A stretch of DNA of 64,000 bases from SIG440 sp045120135 (GCA_045120135.1 JBGVEN010000017.1:75236-139235); one strand, 5' to 3'. Positions 51,967-61,069 are shown, numbered from the stretch's first letter. Numbers and translations are program-made. Notes: generated from the sequence alone by a model not told the origin.

Positions 51967-53895
51967 ATGGAAAAGAAAAAGTTTTATCTGACAACCGCAA
52001 TTGCATATACTTCAAGAAAGCCTCATATCGGTAACACATACGAGGTTGTTCTGGCAGATGCAATTGCAAGATTTAAAAGATTTCAGGGTTATGATGTGTT
52101 CTTCCTGACCGGTACAGACGAACACGGGCAAAAAATTCAGCAGCTTGCAGAGGACAGCGGTATTTCGCCACAGACCTATGTTGACGGTGTTGCCGGTGAA
52201 ATACGTAATATATGGGATTTGATGAATTCGTCATACGACAAGTTTATTAGAACAACAGACGATTACCATGTTGCAAGCGTACAGAAGATTTTCAAAAAGC
52301 TCTATGACCAGGGAGATATTTACAAAAGCTCATACACCGGTTGGTACTGCACTCCCTGTGAGTCATTCTGGACAGAAACCCAGTTGGTTGACGGCAAATG
52401 CCCCGATTGCGGCAGAGAAGTTCATCAGGGCAACGAAGAAGCATACTTCTTTAAAATGAGCAAGTATCAGAAGGCTCTCGAAAAGCACATTGAGGAAAAT
52501 CCTGATTTTATCCAGCCCGAATCCCGTAAAAAGGAAATGATAAACAACTTCATCAAACCCGGTATTCAGGATTTGTGCGTTTCCAGAACAAGTATTAGCT
52601 GGGGTATTCCGGTAAGCTTTGACGAAAAACACACCGTTTATGTGTGGCTTGATGCACTTACAAACTATATCAATGCCCTTGGCTATACTCCTGACGAAAA
52701 AGGCGAGCTTTACAACAAATATTGGCCGGCTGATGTTCATATTATAGGTAAGGATATTCTGAGATTCCATACCATTTACTGGCCCATCTTCCTTATGGCA
52801 TTAGGCGAACCTCTCCCCAAAAAGGTGTTTGGTCATCCGTGGCTGCTTAGCGGCGAGGACAAAATGAGCAAGTCGCTTGGTAATGTAATTTATGCGGACG
52901 ATTTAGTTCGTCACTTTGGTACAGATGCGATAAGATACTATCTGCTCCGTGAAATGCCCTACGCTCAGGACGGAACTATCACCTACGAAAAGATAATCAA
53001 TTCATATAATACCGACCTTGCAAATACTTTAGGCAACCTTGCCAACAGAACTGTTGCAATGGTGAATAAGTATTTTGACGGAATAGTTCCGGCGAAATCT
53101 GCATCAACCGGCTTTGAAGATGATTTGGCGGCAGTTGCAGAAAAGGCAAAGGTTGACACCATAAGACTTATGGAGGAATTCCGCACAGCCGATGCATTGG
53201 AAGCACTCTGGACTCTTGCAAGCCGTGCCAATAAGTATATCGACGAAACAATGCCCTGGGCACTTGCAAAGGATGAGGCAAAGAACGACGAACTTAAAAC
53301 AGTTATGTTCAGCCTTGTTGAATCGCTCAAGTGGATATCTTCACTTCTTTCACCGTTTATGCCCGAAACTGCAGAAAAGCTTGCAGCAGCACTTGGAATA
53401 GAAATTCCCGCACTCAGCGAGCTTGAAGCCTTTGGTACATCAGATGCAGGACAGAAGGTCGGCGAGGCAGCAATGCTGTTTGCGAGAATTGATGCAGAGA
53501 AAAAACTTGCAGAACTTGAAGAGGAAGCAGCAAAGAATGCTACTCCCAAAATCGAAATAGAACCCTTTAAGGAAAATATTGACTTTGAAAAGTTTCTTGA
53601 ACTCGATATCAGAGTGGGTAAGGTTTTAGAGTGCGAGGCTGTTCCCAAATCTTCAAAGCTTTTGAGATTTACAATTGAGACAGGAAGCGAAACAAGACAG
53701 ATACTTTCAGGTATTGCCAAGTACTACAAGCCGGAGGATTTAATCGGCAAGAATGTATTGTTTATCGCAAATTTTGCACCCAGAAAGATGATGGGCTATG
53801 AGTCTCAGGGAATGATTCTCAGCGCAGAGTATCAGGATAAACTGGTGGTGACTTCTACGCTTGAAGACATACAAAGTGGAGCAACCATAGTATAA
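51967..53895 (+). CDS. metG: Methionyl-tRNA synthetase
   Basis: A 642-residue class I synthetase. The HIGH motif appears as PHIGNTYE near residue 19 and KMSKS as EDKMSKSLGN near 299. A zinc knuckle (CTPCESFW, then CPDCGREV) lies near 129-148. The C-terminal domain (about 540-642) is an EMAP/Trbp111-type tRNA-binding OB fold (FLELDIRVGKVLECEAVP). AAAAGGATTG precedes the ATG. The 40-base leader is too short for a T-box. Confidence 0.97.
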   Translation: MEKKKFYLTTAIAYTSRKPHIGNTYEVVLADAIARFKRFQGYDVFFLTGTDEHGQKIQQLAEDSGISPQTYVDGVAGEIRNIWDLMNSSYDKFIRTTDDYHVASVQKIFKKLYDQGDIYKSSYTGWYCTPCESFWTETQLVDGKCPDCGREVHQGNEEAYFFKMSKYQKALEKHIEENPDFIQPESRKKEMINNFIKPGIQDLCVSRTSISWGIPVSFDEKHTVYVWLDALTNYINALGYTPDEKGELYNKYWPADVHIIGKDILRFHTIYWPIFLMALGEPLPKKVFGHPWLLSGEDKMSKSLGNVIYADDLVRHFGTDAIRYYLLREMPYAQDGTITYEKIINSYNTDLANTLGNLANRTVAMVNKYFDGIVPAKSASTGFEDDLAAVAEKAKVDTIRLMEEFRTADALEALWTLASRANKYIDETMPWALAKDEAKNDELKTVMFSLVESLKWISSLLSPFMPETAEKLAAALGIEIPALSELEAFGTSDAGQKVGEAAMLFARIDAEKKLAELEEEAAKNATPKIEIEPFKENIDFEKFLELDIRVGKVLECEAVPKSSKLLRFTIETGSETRQILSGIAKYYKPEDLIGKNVLFIANFAPRKMMGYESQGMILSAEYQDKLVVTSTLEDIQSGATIV

Positions 53896-53929
53896 TATTA
53901 AAAGACATTTCGTTATATTTGGAGGACTT

Positions 53930-55132
53930 ATGAGTATTTTCAGTAAAGCAGATATTCTTCTGCCGGATTGTGTTAATATGGAAAAATGGAGTGTTGTTGC
54001 CTGCGACCAGTACACCGCCCAGCCCGAATACTGGAAGCGTGTGGAGAATTTTGTAGGCGATGCACCCTCAACATTAAAGATTGTATATCCCGAAGCCTTT
54101 CTTTCGGAGGGTGATTCGAGAATTGCGGCTATTAATGCCGAAATGCAAAGCTACCTTGACAAAAAGATTTTTGCCGAGCTGGAGGGCAGCTTTGTATATG
54201 TTGAAAGAACAATGAACAGCGGCAAAATCCGCCGCGGCATTATCGGTCAGGTTGACCTGGAATGTTATGATTTTTCAAAAGGTTCAAAAAGCGAAATTCG
54301 TGCAACCGAGGGGACTATTATCGAGAGAATTCCCCCCAGAGTTAAAATTCGTGAAAACGCACCGGTGGAGCTGCCCCACGCAATCCTTCTTATGAATGAC
54401 CCTGAGGACAAGATTATGGGCAGCATTGCAAAGGAACGTCCACTTTATGACTTTGACTTAATGGAAAATGGCGGTCACATCTCCGGTTGGCTTGTTTCCG
54501 GAATGATGGCAGATGCACTCGTTGACCGCATTGATGCCTTTGCGAAGAGTGCTAAGGATAACCTCGTGTTTGCTGTCGGTGACGGAAATCACTCACTTGC
54601 AACAGCAAAAACCTGCTGGGAGAACATCAAAAAGACCATTCCCGAAAAAGACTGGTCGACCCACCCTGCAAGATACTGCCTTGTTGAGATTGAAAATATT
54701 CACGATGAGGCGCTTGAATTTGAACCGATACATAGAGTTGTTTTTGAACAGACAATTGAAAGCGTTGCAGCAGAACTCAAAAAGTATTATGCGGTTTCTG
54801 ATGCGCCCATAGCCGGATGTCAGGAAATTGTAATGACAGAGGGGGATAGAACTGAAAAGTTCTATGTAACCAACCCGTCATCAGGTCTTGAGGTTGGAAC
54901 GATTCAGAACTTCCTTGACAAGATGGGTTACGAGCTTGACTACATACACGGTGAAGATGTTGTCCGTGACCTTTCGGGCAGAGGCAATGCAGTAGGTTTT
55001 GTTCTGCCTTGCCCTGAAAAGAATTCACTTTTTGAAACGGTAATTTCGGACGGAGCACTTCCGAGAAAGACCTTCTCAATGGGTGAAGCAAACGAAAAAC
55101 GCTTCTATCTTGAAGCAAAGAAAATAAAGTAA
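53930..55132 (+). CDS. DUF1015 family protein
   Basis: A 400-residue protein of the DUF1015 family, common in Clostridia and of unknown activity. Conserved segments are VACDQYTAQPEYW near residue 26, IERIPPRVKIRENA near 129, and VGDGNHSLATAKTCWE near 220, which looks like an active-site loop. It follows metG and has GGAGG eight bases before ATG. It ends before a strong hairpin, so it is probably co-transcribed with metG only. Confidence 0.85.
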   Translation: MSIFSKADILLPDCVNMEKWSVVACDQYTAQPEYWKRVENFVGDAPSTLKIVYPEAFLSEGDSRIAAINAEMQSYLDKKIFAELEGSFVYVERTMNSGKIRRGIIGQVDLECYDFSKGSKSEIRATEGTIIERIPPRVKIRENAPVELPHAILLMNDPEDKIMGSIAKERPLYDFDLMENGGHISGWLVSGMMADALVDRIDAFAKSAKDNLVFAVGDGNHSLATAKTCWENIKKTIPEKDWSTHPARYCLVEIENIHDEALEFEPIHRVVFEQTIESVAAELKKYYAVSDAPIAGCQEIVMTEGDRTEKFYVTNPSSGLEVGTIQNFLDKMGYELDYIHGEDVVRDLSGRGNAVGFVLPCPEKNSLFETVISDGALPRKTFSMGEANEKRFYLEAKKIK

Positions 55133-55140
55133 AAAAAGTC

Positions 55141-55166
55141 AGGGCGGATTTATTATCCGCCCTGAT
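55141..55166 (+). terminator. Terminator after the DUF1015 gene
   Basis: Stem AGGGCGGAT with its complement ATCCGCCCT around TTATT (55141-55163), followed by GATTTAT. The T-run is short. Confidence 0.65.
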
Positions 55167-55168
55167 TT

Positions 55169-56383
55169 ATGGGATTAACAATTATGAAAAAACTAAGCTT
55201 TGAACACACAAAAACGGCGTGCTATCTTGGCTCCATTTCTCAGGCGATTGTCTGCAACTTTCTGCCGCTTTTGTTTGTTATATTCAATCAGGATTACAGA
55301 ATACCTTTGGCATTGGTGACGTTATTTGCAACCCTTAACTTTATTATGCAGCTTATAATGGACTTCACCTCGTTGTTTTACATAGACCGTGTCAGCTACC
55401 GCAAAACCATTGTTACAGCGCATTTGCTTGCTTCGGGCGGTTTTTTGTTTTTGGGCCTTGTTGCGCCAAGAGTTCAGAATACATATCTTGCAGTTTTGTT
55501 TTCGGTAATGATGTTTTCTGCCGGTGGTGGACTTTTTGAGGTTCTGCTTAGCCCTATTATTGAAGCTTGCCCCTCGAAAAATAAGGCATCAACTATGAGT
55601 ATGCTTCATTCGATGTACGCATTTGGTTCTATCGGGGTAATACTTCTGACTAACCTTTTGCTGTTTGTCTTAGGCAAGGAAAACTGGCATATTATCGCAA
55701 TAATGTGGGCAATTTTACCCTTTGCAAATGCGGTTTATTTTATGTTTGTGCCTATAAATAAAATGGTTGAAAACAGTGAAAGAACACCACTTTTTAAACT
55801 TCTTAAAAAGAAAAGCTTTTTGGTGTTTATATTGATAATGTTCTGCAGCGGAGCGACAGAGATTGCAATGAGTCAGTGGGCGTCCGCCTTTGCCGAAAGC
55901 TCGCTTGGTGTTTCAAAAACTATGGGCGATATGTTGGGACCGTGTATCTTTGCGGCAATGATGGCTCTTTCCCGAGTGCTATATTCAAAACTGGCAGATA
56001 GAATAAATCTTGCAAAGTATCTGCTTGTGTGTGGATTTTTAACTGTTCTTTGCTTCCTTACCGCGGCGCTGTCGCCTATTAAAATTCTGGCACTTCTTGC
56101 TTGCGGATTTTGTGGCTATACCGTTGGTATAGCATGGCCCGGTGCGGTTTCGCTTGCGGCAAAAGCATATCCTCTGGGAGGTGCATCAATGTTTGGCATA
56201 ATTGCTCTTGCAGGGGATATAGGATGCACGGCAGGGCCGACATTGGTTGGCTTTGCAGCGGCAGCGTTTGGCGGCGAGCTGAAAACAGGACTTCTGATTT
56301 CAACTATATTCCCGGTACTTCTGGTAATCAGCACAATTCTTCTTATGCGCAGAGTAAAAAAGCATCCGGAAATGAATATATAA
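55169..56383 (+). CDS. MFS transporter
   Basis: A 404-residue major facilitator protein with about twelve hydrophobic spans and a central cytoplasmic loop near residues 195-215 (VENSERTPLFKLLKKK). It resembles the sugar/fucose-permease-like group with a Gly-rich GGGLFEVLLSPIIEACP segment in span 4. The substrate cannot be inferred. ATG 55169 or 55184 may start it; no clear ribosome site separates them. It stands alone between terminators. Confidence 0.85.
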   Translation: MGLTIMKKLSFEHTKTACYLGSISQAIVCNFLPLLFVIFNQDYRIPLALVTLFATLNFIMQLIMDFTSLFYIDRVSYRKTIVTAHLLASGGFLFLGLVAPRVQNTYLAVLFSVMMFSAGGGLFEVLLSPIIEACPSKNKASTMSMLHSMYAFGSIGVILLTNLLLFVLGKENWHIIAIMWAILPFANAVYFMFVPINKMVENSERTPLFKLLKKKSFLVFILIMFCSGATEIAMSQWASAFAESSLGVSKTMGDMLGPCIFAAMMALSRVLYSKLADRINLAKYLLVCGFLTVLCFLTAALSPIKILALLACGFCGYTVGIAWPGAVSLAAKAYPLGGASMFGIIALAGDIGCTAGPTLVGFAAAAFGGELKTGLLISTIFPVLLVISTILLMRRVKKHPEMNI

Positions 56384-56384
56384 A

Positions 56385-56415
56385 AGGGAATGTAAAAATA
56401 GTCCAGAACGCAAAA
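56385..56415 (+). repeat. Dispersed 30-base repeat, copy B
   Basis: Begins one base after the stop of the MFS gene. It matches copy A (37881-37910) apart from one inserted base and one T/C change, and like copy A precedes a terminator hairpin. Confidence 0.65.
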
Positions 56416-56440
56416 GATGTGATTTTGGAATTAAGCAAAC

Positions 56441-56471
56441 AAAAAAAGGGGTGGCATTTGCCACCCCTTTC
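56441..56471 (-). terminator. Terminator after gapA
   Basis: Perfect stem AGGGGTGGCA with its complement around ATT (about 56447-56469), followed on the minus strand by seven T. Confidence 0.9.
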
Positions 56472-56484
56472 AGTTTTAATTCTC

Positions 56485-57519
56485 TTAGATTTCTGCGAAG
56501 TACTTGATTGTTCTAACCATCTGGCTTGTGTATGAGTTTTCGTTATCATACCAAGAAACAACCTGAACTTCGTAAAGGTCATCAGCAATTTTTGCAACCA
56601 TTGTCTGTGTTGCGTCGAAGAGTGAACCGTACTTCATACCGATAACGTCTGAAGAAACGATAGGATCAGTGTTGTAACCGAAGCTTTCTGAGCTTGCAGC
56701 CTTCATAGCAGCGTTGATACCGTCAACAGTAACATCTGCACCCTTAACAACAGCTGTAAGGATTGTTGTTGAACCTGTAGCAACAGGAACTCTCTGTGCA
56801 GCACCGATGAGCTTGCCGTTGAGTTCAGGGATAACCAGGCCGATAGCTTTAGCTGCACCTGTTGAGTTAGGAACGATGTTAGCAGCACCTGCTCTTGCAC
56901 GACGCATATCGCCTTTTCTGTGAGGACCGTCAAGAATCATCTGGTCACCTGTGTATGCATGGATTGTAGCCATGATACCACTCTGAATGGGTGCATAATC
57001 GTTAAGAGCCTTAGCCATAGGAGCAAGGCAGTTTGTTGTACAAGATGCAGCAGAAATGATGTTGTCTTCTGCTGTAAGTGTGTTTTCGTTAACTGAGAAT
57101 ACAATTGTCTTGAGGTCGTTGCCTGCGGGAGCAGAAATAACTACCTTCTTAGCACCTGCATCAATGTGAGCCTGTGACTTTTCCTTTGAGCAGTAGAAGC
57201 CTGTACATTCAAGAACAACATCTACGCCAATTTCGCCCCAGGGAAGATCCTTTGCATCCTTTTCTGCGTAAATCTTCAGTGTCTTGCCGTCAACTGTGAT
57301 TGTGTTAGCTTCGTCATCAGCTTCAACAGTGTGAAGATTTTCACCAATTCTGCCGCAGTAGCCACCCTGAGCGGTGTCGTACTTAAGAAGACCTGCGAGC
57401 ATTGAGGGCTTTGTAAGGTCGTTGATAGCAACGATATCATAACCCTCTGCACCAAACATCTGTCTGAACGCGAGACGACCGATACGGCCGAAACCATTAA
57501 TAGCAACTTTTACTGACAT
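56485..57519 (-). CDS. gapA: Glyceraldehyde-3-phosphate dehydrogenase
   Basis: A 344-residue NAD-dependent enzyme of glycolysis. GFGRIGRLAFRQ at residues 7-18 binds NAD. The catalytic cysteine lies in SAASCTTNCLAPMAK near 155. IHAYTGDQ, RRARAGAANIVPNSTGAAKAIG and WYDNENSYTSQM are diagnostic. TGGAGG precedes the ATG. It is transcribed alone. Confidence 0.98.
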   Translation of the reverse strand: MSVKVAINGFGRIGRLAFRQMFGAEGYDIVAINDLTKPSMLAGLLKYDTAQGGYCGRIGENLHTVEADDEANTITVDGKTLKIYAEKDAKDLPWGEIGVDVVLECTGFYCSKEKSQAHIDAGAKKVVISAPAGNDLKTIVFSVNENTLTAEDNIISAASCTTNCLAPMAKALNDYAPIQSGIMATIHAYTGDQMILDGPHRKGDMRRARAGAANIVPNSTGAAKAIGLVIPELNGKLIGAAQRVPVATGSTTILTAVVKGADVTVDGINAAMKAASSESFGYNTDPIVSSDVIGMKYGSLFDATQTMVAKIADDLYEVQVVSWYDNENSYTSQMVRTIKYFAEI

Positions 57520-57693
57520 AATAAAATACCTCCAAAAATGTTTTTTATATGTTATTAATAATATTTTACCTTATTTTTCCGAATTATACAAGTCTTTTTC
57601 ATAAATAATTGTTAAAAAATTAACTTTAATGCTAATTTCTTGCATAACAGTTTACAGTATAGCATAAAATTTTTAAATTTGCAACTATCAATA

Positions 57694-57722
57694 TTTACAA
57701 CAACGAAAAAATATGTTATAAA
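57694..57722 (+). promoter_or_regulatory. Promoter of the rdgB-like operon
   Basis: TTTACA (57694-57699), 17 bases, TATAAA (57717-57722). Confidence 0.6.
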
Positions 57723-57757
57723 TATTATATGAATAATAACAAAAGGAACGATAAATT

Positions 57758-58339
57758 ATGAAGCTTATTTTAGCAAGCAAAAATGCACATAAAGCGGAGG
57801 AAATGCAGGCAATACTGGGCGAAGGCGTAAGGCTTGTGACCCAGACCGAGGCGGGATGCGGTGATTTGGATGTTATTGAAGACGGCACAAGCTTTGAGGA
57901 AAATGCCGTGAAAAAAGCCGTTACAATAATGCAGGCAACAGGTAAGGCAACCATTGCTGATGACAGCGGACTTGCGGTTGATGCTTTGGGCGGCAGGCCG
58001 GGCATCTTTACAGCGCGCTTTGCCGGCGAAGGTGCAACCGATGACGAGAATATAAAAAAGCTGCTTGATGAGCTTAAAAATGTTCCTGAGACGGAAAGAA
58101 CTGCACGGTTTGTATGTGTGATTGCGTTGGCAGTTCCGGGCGAGGAGCCAAAAACCTTTCGTGGTGAGGTAGAGGGCAGAATTTTATTTGAAAAGCACGG
58201 CGAAAATGGCTTTGGCTATGACCCTGTGTTTTATCTTCCGCAGTTTGATTTGTCAATGGCTGAGGTTTCGGCAGAGGTGAAAAACTCGGTAAGCCACAGA
58301 TTTAATGCACTAAAACTTCTTAAGGAGTATCTTGGTTAA
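57758..58339 (+). CDS. rdgB: XTP/dITP pyrophosphatase
   Basis: A 193-residue Ham1/RdgB enzyme that removes non-canonical purine nucleotides. The substrate loop ILASKNAHKAEEM starts at residue 4. EDGTSFEENAVKKA near 42 and ADDSGLAVDALGGRPGIFTARFAG near 68 carry the metal and purine sites. GFGYDPVF near 149 and SHRFNALK near the end are conserved. It abuts the TtcA-like gene (zero-base gap). Confidence 0.96.
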   Translation: MKLILASKNAHKAEEMQAILGEGVRLVTQTEAGCGDLDVIEDGTSFEENAVKKAVTIMQATGKATIADDSGLAVDALGGRPGIFTARFAGEGATDDENIKKLLDELKNVPETERTARFVCVIALAVPGEEPKTFRGEVEGRILFEKHGENGFGYDPVFYLPQFDLSMAEVSAEVKNSVSHRFNALKLLKEYLG

Positions 58340-59053
58340 ATGAGAAGAATACTAAGCCATATGCGGCGGGCAATTCAGGATTATAATATGATTGAAGCGG
58401 GCGATAAAATTGCTGTGGGTGTTTCTGGCGGAAAGGACAGCCTTGCCCTGCTTTGTGCACTCAGTGCATACCGCAGATTTTCCGAGGTGCCGTTTGAGGT
58501 TATGGGTGTCACACTCAATATGGGTTTTGAGGGTGTTGATTATTCTCCCATTAGGGAGCTTTGCAATGATTTGGGCGTTGAATATGTTGTCAAGGATACC
58601 GACATAGCAGAAATTTTGTTCGAGGTCAGAAAAGAAAAAAATCCCTGCTCGCTTTGTGCCAAAATGCGCCGTGGCGCAGTGAACGATATGGCACGGGAGC
58701 ACGGCTGCAACAAGGTGGCGCTTGGCCATCATAATGAAGATGTAATAGAGACATTTTTTCTTTCACTTTTTTATGAGGGCAGACTAAACTGCTTTTCGCC
58801 GGTTACTTATCTTTCCAGAGTGGATATGAAGGTTATAAGACCGCTCATATATGTTCCGGAGGGGGATATAAAGGGCTATACAAGGCGTGAAAAGCTCCCG
58901 ATTGTTCACAATCCCTGTCCTATGGATGGTGTTTCAAAGCGTCAGGAGATGAAGGATTTTATAAACGAAAGACAAAATACGGACCATCACTTTAAAACAC
59001 GTATGATGAATGCAATACAAACTGGTCTGGACGATTGGAAAATCGACATATAA
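58340..59053 (+). CDS. TtcA-like tRNA thiolation enzyme
   Basis: A 237-residue PP-loop ATPase of the TtcA/TtuA group. The PP motif is GVSGGKDSLALL near 31. The pair CSLCAKMRRGA near 105-108 and the conserved GHHNEDVIETFFLSLFYEG near 131 fit TtcA, which makes 2-thiocytidine 32 in tRNA using an iron-sulfur cluster. A third cysteine lies in NPCPMDG near 195. The tRNA target here is inferred from the family. Confidence 0.85.
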   Translation: MRRILSHMRRAIQDYNMIEAGDKIAVGVSGGKDSLALLCALSAYRRFSEVPFEVMGVTLNMGFEGVDYSPIRELCNDLGVEYVVKDTDIAEILFEVRKEKNPCSLCAKMRRGAVNDMAREHGCNKVALGHHNEDVIETFFLSLFYEGRLNCFSPVTYLSRVDMKVIRPLIYVPEGDIKGYTRREKLPIVHNPCPMDGVSKRQEMKDFINERQNTDHHFKTRMMNAIQTGLDDWKIDI

Positions 59054-59065
59054 GGAGGAAGATAT

Positions 59066-59818
59066 ATGCTTTTTTCATTGGCGAAAAATGATTTTAAGGC
59101 AAAATATGCCGGCTCGGCTTTGGGTGCAATATGGGCGTTTATCAGTCCCGTTATAACTATTCTGATTTACTGGTTTGTATTTCAGGTTGCGTTTCAGAAC
59201 GGTCCGGTAAATAATATGCCGTATGTAATATGGCTGGTTTCGGGCGTAGTTCCGTGGTTCTTCATATCCGAAGCCTGGGGCGGTGCAACGGGAGTGTTTA
59301 TTGATTATTCGTATTTGGTAAAAAAAGTAGTGTTTAAAATTGAAATGCTCCCTGCTATCAGAGTAACCTCAGCGTTTTTTGTGCATCTATTTTTTGTTGC
59401 GCTGACCTTTGTTGTAAGCTCGGCATACGGATATTTTCCGGGATTTTTACATATTCAGGTTGTGTACTATATGGCTGCAGCGTTTGTTTTGTCGCTGGCG
59501 CTTGGCAGGATTACCGCAACCCTGACAGTTTTTGCAAGGGATATAAGCAATATTGTCGGCGTTCTGGTACAGTTCGGGTTCTGGATTACCCCGATTTTCT
59601 GGGACATACACGCAATTCCTGAGAGCCTGCATTTTATCTTTTTGCTTAACCCTATTTATTATGTAACCGAGGGCTATCGCGATACCTTTGTTTACGGAAC
59701 AGGCTTTTGGGAAAAGCCGTGGCTGACCCTGTATTTCTGGGGAGTGGTTGCGGTGCTGACAGTTTTGGGGAATGTACTTTTCAAGAGACTCAGACCGCAT
59801 CTTGCGGATTTGATTTAA
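59066..59818 (+). CDS. ABC-2 type permease (TagG/RfbA-like), no ATPase partner nearby
   Basis: A 250-residue membrane protein of the polysaccharide/teichoic acid export permease group. Six spans are visible (about 28-48, 55-75, 100-120, 133-153, 167-187 and 218-238). The N-terminus has the LAKNDFKAKYAGSALGAIWAFISP motif and the middle NPIYYVTEGYRD, both typical. AAGGAGG precedes the ATG. The matching ATP-binding subunit, which normally follows, is missing: a hairpin and then tRNA-Pro come next. Confidence 0.88.
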   Translation: MLFSLAKNDFKAKYAGSALGAIWAFISPVITILIYWFVFQVAFQNGPVNNMPYVIWLVSGVVPWFFISEAWGGATGVFIDYSYLVKKVVFKIEMLPAIRVTSAFFVHLFFVALTFVVSSAYGYFPGFLHIQVVYYMAAAFVLSLALGRITATLTVFARDISNIVGVLVQFGFWITPIFWDIHAIPESLHFIFLLNPIYYVTEGYRDTFVYGTGFWEKPWLTLYFWGVVAVLTVLGNVLFKRLRPHLADLI

Positions 59819-59827
59819 AAATTTTTA

Positions 59828-59849
59828 GGGGCGGGAGAAAATCCCGCCC
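59828..59849 (+). terminator. Hairpin after the ABC-2 permease
   Basis: Stem GGGCGGGA/TCCCGCCC with loop GAAAA, followed by AAGATTTTC. The T-run is weak. Confidence 0.55.
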
Positions 59850-59858
59850 AAGATTTTC

Positions 59859-59887
59859 TTGACAAAAGCAACTGTTGCGTGTATAAT
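59859..59887 (+). promoter_or_regulatory. Perfect consensus promoter of tRNA-Pro
   Basis: TTGACA (59859-59864), 17 bases, TATAAT (59882-59887). Confidence 0.92.
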
Positions 59888-59912
59888 AAATAAGTTGACA
59901 AATTAAATATTT

Positions 59913-59989
59913 CGAGGCGTGGCGCAGTTTGGTAGCGCACCTGGTTTGGGACCAGGGGGCCGCAGGTTCGAATCCTGTCGCCTCGACCA
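59913..59989 (+). tRNA. tRNA-Pro (anticodon TGG)
   Basis: Full cloverleaf of 77 bases: acceptor CGAGGCG/CGCCTCG, D-stem GCGC/GCGC, anticodon stem CCTGG/CCAGG with loop TTTGGGA (anticodon TGG), T-stem GCAGG/CCTGT with loop TTCGAAT, discriminator A and an encoded CCA. Confidence 0.97.
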
Positions 59990-59990
59990 A

Positions 59991-60022
59991 AATAACGGCA
60001 GGATTTTTATCCTGCCGTTATT
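59991..60022. terminator. Bidirectional terminator between tRNA-Pro and the LysR gene
   Basis: A perfect 14-bp stem (59991-60004 with 60009-60022) with loop TTTT. T-rich sequence follows on the plus strand and the stem serves the converging LysR gene. Confidence 0.8.
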
Positions 60023-60024
60023 TA

Positions 60025-60972
60025 TTATTGGGTTCCTATTATATCTTTGGCAACTTCAACAAACTTGTTTATGATATTTGAGGTGAACGCCGTTTGCTTT
60101 TGGGTCACATAAAGGTATCGTCTGCCGCTGTCCTTGATGTTGTAAAGAAAAACATCATCCTTAAAATGATGGTATTTAAATAATTTGTCGGGCACAAAAC
60201 AAATGCCGTTGCCCGATGCGGTGAGACTGTAGGATGTACTCAGTTGGTCAAGGCGGAATGAAACATTTGGAGTAAACCCGCTTTTAGCAAATATTTCTGT
60301 TGCGTGCTTATACATACTGTTTCCGATTTTCAAAAGAATAAACTTCTCGTTTTGGAAGTGTCTGATTGAAATTTTAGGAATACTTTCAATGTCAAAATCA
60401 GGATTGTGCAGGTCATCAGGTGAGATACGGTATTTCTCCAATCCGGTATTGCAATCGAATTTTGCAGGAACTGCAAGCAGAATTTTTTCTTCGGTCAGCG
60501 GATAGCAGTTATAGTCAGGAGTCTCGTCGTCCATACTGTCAATCATAATGTCAACTTCTTCGTTATTTATCATCTTTCGCATTTCGACAGAACTTGCTTC
60601 GGTAAGGGATATTTCAATTTTGGGATATAGTCTTGAAAACTCGCTGATGATTCGGGGCAGAATGTAAGATGAAACATAGTTTGAACCGCAGACCTTTATA
60701 TGCCCAAACTGTATATTGTTTATGCTGTTGACCTTTTCGGCAAAATCCTCGTGAATATTCATTATTTTTTCTGCGGCTTTTATATACTCATATCCGATTG
60801 TTGTGGGGCGAAGGTTAGAATACCGTCTTTCAAAAAGAGGCTGACCAATTTTTTCTTCAATTTTCTTTATTGCTGCACTGAGGCAGGGCTGAGATACAAA
60901 AAGCTTTTCAGCTGCTTTGGTGAAGCTTTTTTCTTTGTAAACAGTGTATACATATTCCATTTTGTTAAACAT
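60025..60972 (-). CDS. LysR-family transcriptional regulator
   Basis: A 315-residue LysR regulator. The winged helix-turn-helix covers residues 1-60 (SFTKAAEKLFVSQPCLSAAIKKIEEKIG). A long linker helix and the periplasmic-binding-protein-type effector domain follow (ICGSNYVSSYILPRIISEFSRLYPKIEISLTEASS). It is divergent from a TSUP transporter and P1 peptidase, the normal arrangement for a LysR protein and its targets. Inverted repeats lie in the shared 97-base gap. The effector is unknown. Confidence 0.92.
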   Translation of the reverse strand: MFNKMEYVYTVYKEKSFTKAAEKLFVSQPCLSAAIKKIEEKIGQPLFERRYSNLRPTTIGYEYIKAAEKIMNIHEDFAEKVNSINNIQFGHIKVCGSNYVSSYILPRIISEFSRLYPKIEISLTEASSVEMRKMINNEEVDIMIDSMDDETPDYNCYPLTEEKILLAVPAKFDCNTGLEKYRISPDDLHNPDFDIESIPKISIRHFQNEKFILLKIGNSMYKHATEIFAKSGFTPNVSFRLDQLSTSYSLTASGNGICFVPDKLFKYHHFKDDVFLYNIKDSGRRYLYVTQKQTAFTSNIINKFVEVAKDIIGTQ

Positions 60973-60981
60973 AAAACCACC

Positions 60982-60998
60982 TATAACTTTTTGTTATA
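60982..60998. promoter_or_regulatory. Inverted repeat, probable LysR operator
   Basis: TATAAC-TTTTT-GTTATA, a perfect dyad with T and A spaced as in LysR boxes, close to the lysR start. Confidence 0.55.
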
Positions 60999-61019
60999 AT
61001 TATTATATAATATATATAT

Positions 61020-61048
61020 TTGATTATAACACAACGTTGATATATAAT
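61020..61048 (+). promoter_or_regulatory. Promoter of the TSUP-peptidase operon
   Basis: TTGATT (61020-61025), 17 bases, TATAAT (61043-61048). The -35 and -10 are themselves the arms of a 9-bp inverted repeat, TTGATTATA/TATAATCAA. Confidence 0.65.
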
Positions 61049-61069
61049 CAATATCCGTGAGGTGAGAAT

